Origin: Paenibacillus aestuarii
Lineage (GTDB): Bacteria; Bacillota; Bacilli; Paenibacillales; NBRC-103111
Direction of reading: 5' to 3'
Assembly (NCBI RefSeq): GCF_027789125.1
Contig: NZ_JAQFVF010000050.1
Coordinates: forward strand, 1 to 64,000
Length of the DNA stretch: 64,000 nucleotides
Shown here: positions 58,080-64,000 of the stretch, piece by piece
Layout: each line of letters begins with the position of its first letter
Numbering within the stretch: position 1 is the stretch's first letter
Program-made: the position numbers and the translations under genes
Notes under the pieces: model-generated
Database searches by the model: none
What the model saw: the letters and a program-made list of their open reading frames with translations, nothing else
Told to the model about the DNA's origin: nothing

Positions 58080-58645
58080 GACCGGAGAAGCTGCGGCTGC
58101 TGAGAGTGGTGCTTCAGTACGGAATTTCCCAATTGGAGAGAGCTAGTTGGGGAGGAGGCGCTGCAGTCCGGATTTGCCCAGTTAGAGATGGCTAGTTTAG
58201 TGAAAAAAGCGCTGCAGTCCGACTTTGCCGAATTGGAGCGGGGTTAGCGTGAGGTGCGTGTGAAAAAGAGGGCTCCAATTGGGAATTTTCGGACTGCAGG
58301 CGCTGCGGCTGCTGAAATTGGTGCTGTAGTCCGGAATTTTCCAATTAGAGAGAGCTAGTTTGGGGAGGAGGGGCTGTAGCCCGGAATTTTCCAATTGGAG
58401 AGAGTTAGTTTGGGAGAAGGAGCTGTAGCCCGGATTTGCCCAGTTATTGATAGCTAATTTGGCGAAAAAAGCGCTGCAGTCCGACTTTGCCGAATTGGAG
58501 CGGGGTTAGCGCGAGGTGCGGGCGAAAAAGGGGGCTCCAATTGGGAATATCGGACTAGAGGCGCTGCGGCTGCTGAAATTGGTGCTGTAGTCCGGAATTT
58601 CCGAATTGGAGAGCTGCAGTAGCCTCCGGATTTTCCCAATTGAAG
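58080..58645. repeat. Intergenic repeat patch with 262-bp tandem duplication
   Basis: Short units of the type GTCCGGAATTTTCCAATTGG recur at least eight times in both directions (e.g. 58115, 58170, 58213, 58330, 58379, 58430, 58592, 58626). Larger scale: the stretch GCTGCAGTCCGACTTTGCCG begins at 58211 and again at 58473, and CGCTGCGGCTGCTGAAATTG at 58301 and 58562, so about 262 bp are tandemly duplicated with scattered mismatches. No ORF, tRNA or transposase is present. Elements in opposite orientation could fold into cruciforms. Confidence 0.85.
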
Positions 58646-58682
58646 CCTAAATGGTTTGAAAAAGCTGTTCGTGTTCGGGATC

Positions 58683-59378
58683 TTACAACTGGATAGACGC
58701 CCCAGGCTGCAAGGAGAGCAGTCCGGTAAAAACTTCAACTACCAGCTGCGCAAGCAGCTGGTTTGTTGCGTCGTGCGGCGCGTGAACAAGCACGATGGCG
58801 TCGCACGTCAGCAGCTGCAGCATGCGCCTCACGTCCGGCAAGCCCTGATGGATTTTGTAGCGGACCACGTCCATCCGGCAGCCTCTCGCCGCAGCGTCCA
58901 TGCGCTGCAGCTCCTGCGCGTAACTGCCTCAGCGGCATGGCCGGTAATCACGATGCCGCTTCCCGGACGCTGGCGCAGCCGCTCCACGTACGACTGCGCT
59001 TTCGCGGACTGCATCATGCCGTCCGTGGTGAAGAAGATGCCCGGCTGCGCATCACTGCTGAGCAAGCGCGCTCGATGCTCATCATCGCGGATCACTTCAA
59101 CGCTGCTGCCCGGCAGCAGCGCATTCGCCAACAGCTCGCGGGCGCCCGGGCGCAGCCACGCGGGCTGCTCAGTGAGCTGCTCCAGCGCCTGCAGCAGCTC
59201 CGGCTCAACCCGCAGCGGCACCGCCGGGAAGCGCTGGCGCATCAGCATCAGCAGCAGGTGCCCGCCTGCTGTGAGAATCTGCGCGCTGGCCGCATAGAGC
59301 TGCTCGAGCTTATCCGCCTGCTTCTCCGGATCAGCGCCGTAGGCGGCATCGACAACCGCACCGTGCAGACGGAGGAGA
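58683..59378 (-). pseudogene. Truncated, frameshifted beta-CASP metallo-beta-lactamase-fold protein
   Basis: The frame entering at 59378 (LHGAVVDAAYGADPEKQADK, LEQLYAASAQILTAGGHLLL) runs to PGSGIVITGHAAE, the beta-CASP end motif, then goes out of phase near 58930. The next frame continues GSYAQELQRMDAAARG, VVRYKIHQGLPDVRRMLQLL and IVLVHAPHDATNQLLAQL, ending at 58683. Restoring one G in GAGGCAGTT gives a continuous reading. The front half (the MBL domain with HxHxDH) is missing, cut at the junction with the next gene. RNA-processing enzyme relic; both lesions make it non-functional. Confidence 0.75.
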
Positions 59379-59381
59379 TGG

Positions 59382-59898
59382 ATGATGTTTAAGAAAAAAG
59401 TTTTTACAGCTGTGCTGGCGGCAGCCGTAGGTTCCAGCTTGCTAGTCGGTGCGGTGGGAGTGCCTCAGCAGGCTGTTGCGGCAAGTAACATGGTGCCGAA
59501 CTATGAGGTGAAACTGCTTATGGATCCTAGCAAAGTACTGGGTTCCGACTTTAAGTTGACTAGTACGGTGAAAAGCGCTTTTGGCATGCCGGATACGGTG
59601 ACCAAAATGAACGTGGAGTTCCTGGACACGAACGCGAAAGATATTTACAATAACGGCTGGAGCCCGCGTGTGCGCAAAACGGAGGGCGAGAAGCGGTATG
59701 GAGCTATATATCGAAGTATGGCCGATCAAAAATGCCGCTGGCACAGGTACGGAATACGTCGTGGAAGCTTCCTTCAAAACGGACAGCCAAGCGACGGCGT
59801 CCAGCAAGCATGACGAATTGATCAGCTACCTGCAAGGCAAAGGCTGGTTCCTGGCGCAGGATTCACTGAAAACGCAATTGATCATGGATCGTTATTAA
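59382..59898 (+). pseudogene. Frameshifted secreted protein gene
   Basis: The first frame gives a signal peptide (FKKKVFTAVLAAAVGSSLLV, cut near QQAVAA) and the domain start NYEVKLLMDPSKVLG to NNGWSPRVRKTEGEK. Near 59690 the phase changes by one inserted base; the second frame resumes MELYIEVWPIKNAAGTGTEY and VVEASFKTDSQATASSKHDE to QLIMDRY and stop 59898. Deleting one G in GCGGTATGG restores a protein of about 170 residues. The 5' end shares its Shine-Dalgarno (GGAGGAG) with the junction to the MBL remnant. Function of the intact form unknown, CYTH-like in places. Confidence 0.65.
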
Positions 59899-59914
59899 AA
59901 TATGATGTATGGAC

Positions 59915-59957
59915 AAGCTGCCGGGGGCGCATTCTGCTCCCTGGCAGCTTGGTTTGT
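59915..59957 (+). terminator. Rho-independent terminator
   Basis: AAGCTGCCGGGGGC and GCTCCCTGGCAGCTT pair around GCATTCT, followed by GGTTTGTTT. It ends the secreted-protein gene. Confidence 0.8.
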
Positions 59958-60000
59958 TTATGGCTCTAGAAAACATATCACTACCCAGCAATGGAAGCAC

Positions 60001-60040
60001 AAAAAAACCGCTGAAAGTCCAATTGACCCTTCAGCGGTGT
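60001..60040 (-). terminator. Rho-independent terminator of the SIS gene
   Basis: On the minus strand, ACCGCTGAA and TTCAGCGGT form a stem followed by TTTTTTT. It lies just past the SIS gene's stop. Confidence 0.85.
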
Positions 60041-60045
60041 TCGTA

Positions 60046-61095
60046 TTACAGCTTGACCCAAGCAACGAGGCCGTCCGGTTGGTCCGGATTAATACCTTGA
60101 CGCTCGGCACTCGTTAAGGCAACGATTTGCGGTATGAAAATAAATGGAATCCCTTGCGCAGCAATGTCCAGCCTGTGATCCGAAACGACGGCGTGATCCA
60201 CGTAGTCCGCTGGGATCGCTTCGGCGCTGTCAGCGAAGGCGATAATCGTCGCGCCTCTGCCTTTAATATCGCGCATCAGATTGCGCTGATGCTCGGTGCC
60301 GTCGCCGGAGATGGCGGCGATGACGAGCGTGTCCGCCCCGACGGTGACCATAGGGCCATGCCGGACATCCAGCAAATGAAAAGAGTGCGCCTGCACTTTG
60401 GCGATTTCCGTGAGCGCAATGGCGCCTTCGGAAGCTAGGCCTTGCAGCTCGCCATCCGCGAGCACAACGGCGTTCGTCCAGTCGAAGCCGGCCGCCTTGC
60501 GGATACCGCTTTCCTCGCGCAGCATGAACGTCTCGCCTTGCGCGATCGCCTTCTCGATATCGGCGATCAGCGTCTCATCGTTACCGAGAAAAGCGGCGAT
60601 CAGCAGGTTCGCCGTATACAGATTGGTAACGGTTCTCGTTTGGCAGACGCTGTGGTCGAACGCCCACGGCAGCTCCAGCGAGAGATCCGCCAGCTTCGAT
60701 AATGGCGAATCCGTGACGCAGGAAAGCGCAAGTATCGGGATCGGCTTCTCGCTCTGACTCTGGATCAAGCGCACCGCTTCGACCACTTCGCTCGTGCTGC
60801 CTGAGCGGGAAGGAGCCACCAAAAGTGTATGTTGCAGCAGGGAACGATAGCGCTGCGGATTGAGCATCAAATCGCCGCCTGCGAGTGCGCTGGCAGGTAA
60901 TCCTGCGCGTAAGCGCGTGGAAAATGCTGCCGATTCACTCAAACAATAGCTGGAGCCGCAGCCGACGAAAGTTACGGAAGTAACGGATTGCTTACGAGCG
61001 AAAGCGACGATTTCCTCTCTTTTGGCCGTCAAATAATCGAACGTTTGCTGTAAAGCGGAATATTGCTGTTTAATTTCACTGTAAGTCAAGCTCAT
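60046..61095 (-). CDS. SIS-domain protein (sugar isomerase/deaminase, AgaS/GlmS-like)
   Basis: A 349-aa protein with two SIS domains. The first holds TFVGCGSSYCLSESAAF and LLVAPSRSGSTSEVVEAVRL (phosphosugar-binding Ser cluster), the second KVQAHSFHLLDVRHGPMVTV and RLDIAAQGIPFIFIPQIVAL. It lacks the GlmS glutaminase domain, so it resembles GlcN-6-P or GalN-6-P deaminase-isomerase (AgaS) or fructosamine-type enzymes. Divergent from nagA and sharing a regulatory region. GGGGAGG precedes ATG 61095; the in-frame ATG 61134 was rejected. Confidence 0.9.
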   Translation of the reverse strand: MSLTYSEIKQQYSALQQTFDYLTAKREEIVAFARKQSVTSVTFVGCGSSYCLSESAAFSTRLRAGLPASALAGGDLMLNPQRYRSLLQHTLLVAPSRSGSTSEVVEAVRLIQSQSEKPIPILALSCVTDSPLSKLADLSLELPWAFDHSVCQTRTVTNLYTANLLIAAFLGNDETLIADIEKAIAQGETFMLREESGIRKAAGFDWTNAVVLADGELQGLASEGAIALTEIAKVQAHSFHLLDVRHGPMVTVGADTLVIAAISGDGTEHQRNLMRDIKGRGATIIAFADSAEAIPADYVDHAVVSDHRLDIAAQGIPFIFIPQIVALTSAERQGINPDQPDGLVAWVKL

Positions 61096-61135
61096 GAATG
61101 AGGCCTCCCCAAAAAAGTTGGTGTTGGTAAGCATA

Positions 61136-61270
61136 GTTTAAATCACACCCAACAATTTTTCAATCAAAAAATGATTTTTACAATCAATTTATGATTATTT
61201 CGATCTAAATTTTCAAAATAAGATTGAAAAAATCACATAACGAGATTATCATAATCATAAAAGGATGATA
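61136..61270. promoter_or_regulatory. Divergent regulatory region between the SIS gene and nagA
   Basis: An AT-rich stretch rich in short repeats. The inverted arms TTTTTCAATC (61156) and GATTGAAAAA (61222) are 10 bp long and 56 bp apart. GATTAT-C-ATAATC (61244-61256) is a perfect palindrome. AATCAC occurs at 61141 and 61232. This is the kind of layout used by repressors of amino-sugar genes to control both directions at once. No regulator gene is adjacent. Confidence 0.55.
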
Positions 61271-61310
61271 AAAATCTCGCTCACTGAGCTGATTTGAAGG
61301 AGTGATGCTG

Positions 61311-62513
61311 ATGCAGCGCAAAGCGATTCTTATTTATAACGCGCGGATTTTGACGCCTGACGGGTGGATGGAAGCAGGCAGTCTGCTCATCGCAGACGGC
61401 AGAATTCAATCGATCCAGACTGGGGAAGCTCCAGCCGATGACCTCACCCAACGCATCGATGCTAAAGGGCGCTATCTGCTGCCAGGCTTCATCGATGTTC
61501 ATGTTCATGGCGGCGGTGGGTACGATGTCATGACTGGCGATATCGATCACTTGATCGGCATGTGCAAGTTTCACGCCGCACACGGCACGACATCGCTGCT
61601 GGCCACAACGCTGACAGCCACGCACGATGAAATCATTCATGCGCTAGCTGGCGCAGCGGAGGCGATGAAGCTGGAGCGGGAGCCGGATGGCGCTCTTTTG
61701 CTTGGCGTTCATCTGGAGGGGCCCTTTTTGAATCCCGTCCGCTGCGGCGCGCAAAACCCTGCGGATCTTCGCGATCCTTCTATAGAAGAATTCGATGCGT
61801 TCTGGAACGCATCACAAGGTACGATCAAGCTGATGACGATTGCACCTGAGCTGAACGAGGCCGAGGCTGTGATCCGCCATGCGGTCCAGCAAGGCGTGAC
61901 CGTGTCCTTGGGACATACCGATGCCGACCTGGAAACGATGCAGCGTGCCGTAGCTTGGGGAGCCACACAGGTGACACATTTATTCAACGGCATGCGGCCT
62001 CTGCATCACAGAGAGCCGGGGGCGGCAGGCAGCGCGCTCATGCTGGATGAGCTGGCCACGGAAATGATTTGTGACGGGATCCATGTGCATCCGGATTTGG
62101 TGAAATGGGTGTTTCGAGTGAAGCCGGAAGAGAAGGTCGTCCTCATCACAGATTGCATGTGCGCCGCCGGCTGTCCCGATGGCGAATATGTGCTAGGCAA
62201 GCTTCCGGTCATCATGAAGAACGGCAAAGTGTATCTGAAACAGGACGGCGGCGGGGAAGGCAGCCTGGCGGGCAGCTCGCTGACGATGCTGGAGGCGCTG
62301 GCCAATAGCGTGACTTTTACAGGTAAAAGTGTTGCAGAGATCATTCCCGCCTTGACGATCAACCCGGCGAAGCAGTTGGGCATCGATCACTTGAAAGGCT
62401 CGATTGAAGCAGGTAAGGATGCTGACTTTATTTTGCTGGACGATGAATGGAAGTTGTGCCAAACGTTTGTTCGTGGTGTCAAAGTGTTTGAACGGGAAGG
62501 GGAGAGTCTGTGA
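61311..62513 (+). CDS. nagA: N-acetylglucosamine-6-phosphate deacetylase
   Basis: A 400-aa amidohydrolase turning GlcNAc-6-P into GlcN-6-P. GFIDVHVHGGGGYDVMTGD holds the first metal-binding HxH; HLEGPFLNPVRCGAQNP has the catalytic-site Glu; SLGHTDADLETMQRAVAWG, THLFNGMRPLHHREPG, and the C-terminal ADFILLDDEWKL are family features. Of three close starts (GTG 61302, ATG 61305, ATG 61311) the last has the best spacing from AAGGAG. The stop overlaps the ROK kinase start by GTGA, so they are coupled. Confidence 0.96.
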   Translation: MQRKAILIYNARILTPDGWMEAGSLLIADGRIQSIQTGEAPADDLTQRIDAKGRYLLPGFIDVHVHGGGGYDVMTGDIDHLIGMCKFHAAHGTTSLLATTLTATHDEIIHALAGAAEAMKLEREPDGALLLGVHLEGPFLNPVRCGAQNPADLRDPSIEEFDAFWNASQGTIKLMTIAPELNEAEAVIRHAVQQGVTVSLGHTDADLETMQRAVAWGATQVTHLFNGMRPLHHREPGAAGSALMLDELATEMICDGIHVHPDLVKWVFRVKPEEKVVLITDCMCAAGCPDGEYVLGKLPVIMKNGKVYLKQDGGGEGSLAGSSLTMLEALANSVTFTGKSVAEIIPALTINPAKQLGIDHLKGSIEAGKDADFILLDDEWKLCQTFVRGVKVFEREGESL

Positions 62514-63472
62514 GATATGCGGCTGGCGTTGACGTAGGCGGCACGAACATCGTATGTGGAGTGCTGGATGAAACGGGGCATGTAGTCTCAAAGCGGAAAT
62601 ATCCGACTGCTCCGGACAAGGGGGCGAACGCCATTCTGCGTGGGATCGCTGCGATGATTGAGGAGCTGAGGGTTGAGGCCGGTGTTGCTTCCGAGGACTT
62701 GGAAGTGATCGGTCTGGGCATTCCCGGGCTGGTAGATCCCGCAGCAGGTATGAGCCGCAGAGCGGTCAACCTGCAATGGGAGCAGGTTCCGGTGGTGGCG
62801 GAACTGCGCGCAATGACGGGGAAGCCGGTCTATATCGACAATGATGTGCGCATGTATGTGTACGGTGAGGCCGCTGCCGGAGCGGGGCGCGGACATGATT
62901 ATGTCTACGGCATCACCATCGGCACAGGGCTTGCCGCCGCTTTTGTGAATCGCGGCGAAATGTATCACGGGCACCGCTTCATGGCCGGAGAGATCGGTCA
63001 TGTGCCGGTCGACGGCATCGATTTCGCATGCAATTGCGGCAGAACGGGCTGTCTGGAAACGCTCGTTTCCGCGACCGGCATTGCCCGTCTCGCCAGGCGG
63101 AAGCTGGAGCAGGGGCAATCAAGTCTGCTGCGGGCATGGTTCCCGGACGCTACGGCCATTCGCGCCAGCGACGTGTCGCAGGCATGCCTGCAAGGGGACG
63201 CGCTTGCCAAAGAAGTGCTCGACCGGACCGGACGCGCGCTTGGCGAGGCGCTGGCCTGGGTCGTGCCGATTCTATCGCCGGACGCGATTGTAATTGGCGG
63301 CGGCGGCGCCTTGGCGGGCGACTTGCTTTTTGAACCGATGAAGCAGGAGCTGGACCGCCGTTTGCTGCAGGATTACCGCGGCCATTTTGTGGTGAAAAGC
63401 GCGGAATTGAACGACAATGCCGGCATTATCGGGAGCGCGCTGTATGCGCTGCACCGCAATAAATCAGAGTAA
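62510..63472 (+). CDS. ROK-family sugar kinase
   Basis: A 320-aa glucokinase-fold kinase. The ATP/phosphate loop is AAGVDVGGTNIVCGVLDET, DNDVRMYVYGEAAAGAGRGH and GITIGTGLAAAFVNRGEMY lead to the substrate Glu/His, and the zinc motif is CNCGRTGCLETLVSATGIA, all as in active kinases (NagK, glucokinase). The GTG 62510 start overlaps nagA's stop. Likely phosphorylates GlcNAc, glucose or mannose in the amino-sugar path. Confidence 0.92.
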   Translation: MRYAAGVDVGGTNIVCGVLDETGHVVSKRKYPTAPDKGANAILRGIAAMIEELRVEAGVASEDLEVIGLGIPGLVDPAAGMSRRAVNLQWEQVPVVAELRAMTGKPVYIDNDVRMYVYGEAAAGAGRGHDYVYGITIGTGLAAAFVNRGEMYHGHRFMAGEIGHVPVDGIDFACNCGRTGCLETLVSATGIARLARRKLEQGQSSLLRAWFPDATAIRASDVSQACLQGDALAKEVLDRTGRALGEALAWVVPILSPDAIVIGGGGALAGDLLFEPMKQELDRRLLQDYRGHFVVKSAELNDNAGIIGSALYALHRNKSE

Positions 63473-63487
63473 AGCGAGGAGAAAACG

Positions 63488-64000
63488 ATGGAACGTGAGC
63501 TTGCATTAGAGTTGGTTCGAGTTACGGAAGCGGCTGCATTGTCATCTTCTCGCTGGCTGGGTCTTGGCCGCAAAAATGAAGCGGATGAAGCCGCCACGAC
63601 AGCCATGCGCAATATGTTTGAAACGATTGACATCCGCGGCACAGTCGTCATTGGCGAAGGTGAGATGGATGAAGCGCCGATGCTGTACATCGGGGAGCAG
63701 ATCGGCAACGGACAAGGCACTGAAGTGGACATTGCGGTCGATCCTTTGGAAGGCACGAACAACTTGACCAAAGGGCTTGGCAATTCGCTGGCGGTGCTCG
63801 CCGTTTCGGAGAAAGGGCGCATGCTTCATGCCCCTGACATGTATATGGCGAAGTTGGCGGTCGGACCAAAGCTGGCGGGCAAAGTGAGCCTGGATGCGCC
63901 GATTTCCGAGACCCTGAAGATTGCCGCTGCGACCTTATCCAAAGGCATGTCCGAGCTGACAGTCATGATCCTGGACCGCGAGCGGCATGCCGATCTGATC
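63488..64000 (+). CDS. glpX: class II fructose-1,6-bisphosphatase (partial)
   Basis: The first 171 codons of GlpX, cut by the window end. MERELALELVRVTEAAALSS, RWLGLGRKNEADEAATTAMR, VVIGEGEMDEAPMLYIGE and VDIAVDPLEGTNNLTKGLGN contain the metal-binding Glu/Asp residues of this phosphatase. It removes the 1-phosphate from fructose-1,6-bisphosphate in gluconeogenesis. GAGGAG precedes ATG 63488, 15 bases after the kinase, so the same operon may carry it. Confidence 0.96.
   Translation, partial: MERELALELVRVTEAAALSSSRWLGLGRKNEADEAATTAMRNMFETIDIRGTVVIGEGEMDEAPMLYIGEQIGNGQGTEVDIAVDPLEGTNNLTKGLGNSLAVLAVSEKGRMLHAPDMYMAKLAVGPKLAGKVSLDAPISETLKIAAATLSKGMSELTVMILDRERHADLI

Noticed and set aside
58080..58645. 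CRISPR array at the repeat patch
   Set aside because: Units are in both orientations, vary in sequence and length, and there are no uniform spacers or cas genes in the window.
58656..59392. Plus-strand ORFs of 209 and 213 codons opposite the beta-CASP relic
   Set aside because: They are Arg/Cys-rich shadows of GC-rich minus-strand sequence whose frames read as beta-CASP protein; no start signals are present.

Overview
The window looks like chromosome of an endospore-forming Bacillota of the Paenibacillus type. The evidence is a minor small acid-soluble spore protein (SspI), a YheC/YheD-type coat-associated ATP-grasp protein, two YjcZ-like mini-proteins, a LiaFSR envelope-stress system, a c-di-AMP (ydaO/yuaA) riboswitch, strong AGGAGG-type ribosome binding sites, frequent GTG/TTG starts and moderate GC. 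There is no prophage, CRISPR array, insertion sequence or rRNA. This is ordinary chromosome with several patches of gene decay.

Layout. 1-1030: eleven tRNA genes (Asp, Phe, Thr, Tyr, Trp, His, Gln, Gly, Cys, Leu, Leu) closed by a strong terminator. 1.0-6.1 kb: a YjcZ-like mini-protein, a methyltransferase, a ROK regulator, a hydrolase, a small HTH protein and an MFS transporter. 6.2-11.3 kb: a membrane-anchored sulfite-oxidase-fold molybdoenzyme followed by a molybdenum-cofactor operon (MOSC protein, mobA, moaA, moeA). 13-18 kb: a 3D-domain wall protein under a c-di-AMP riboswitch, then a PspA/LiaH-like protein, liaF-liaS-liaR and a type I signal peptidase, together an envelope maintenance block. 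18-25 kb: spore-flavoured hypotheticals, zwf, a Tat-type metallophosphoesterase, prfC and the YheC/D protein. 25.3-29.4 kb: a LacI-type regulator with its operator, two Gfo/Idh/MocA dehydrogenases and a ThuA-like protein, a ThuAB-like sugar oxidation operon. 29.5-43 kb: sspI, a frameshifted KtrA-like gene, an RNA methyltransferase, a secreted SLH-like protein, TetR, MarR-MFS, an FAD oxidase, selO, and several intergenic gene remnants.

42.3-50.9 kb is the most novel-looking part. A GntR/UTRA regulator precedes an eight-gene run: a complete ABC importer (two permeases, ATPase, lipoprotein binding protein) and four cytoplasmic proteins, including a CehA/McbA-type PHP metallohydrolase, an unrecognised 442-aa protein, a 158-aa accessory protein and a propeller-like protein. 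It reads as an uptake-and-hydrolysis system for an unknown ester or organophosphate. 51-58 kb holds a lipoprotein, an ArsR-SRPBCC pair with an apparently leaderless promoter, ribA, a 5'-nucleotidase-like HAD protein, a TrxB-like flavoprotein, and a PIG-L deacetylase with a GPH-type sugar symporter.

58.0-58.65 kb is a non-coding repeat patch with a 262-bp imperfect tandem duplication. It is followed by a truncated, frameshifted beta-CASP metallo-beta-lactamase remnant and a frameshifted secreted-protein gene. 60-64 kb is an amino-sugar locus: a SIS-domain protein divergent from nagA, a ROK kinase, and glpX, which runs off the window. Several genes are broken by one-base frameshifts, so either local decay or indel errors in the assembly should be considered.
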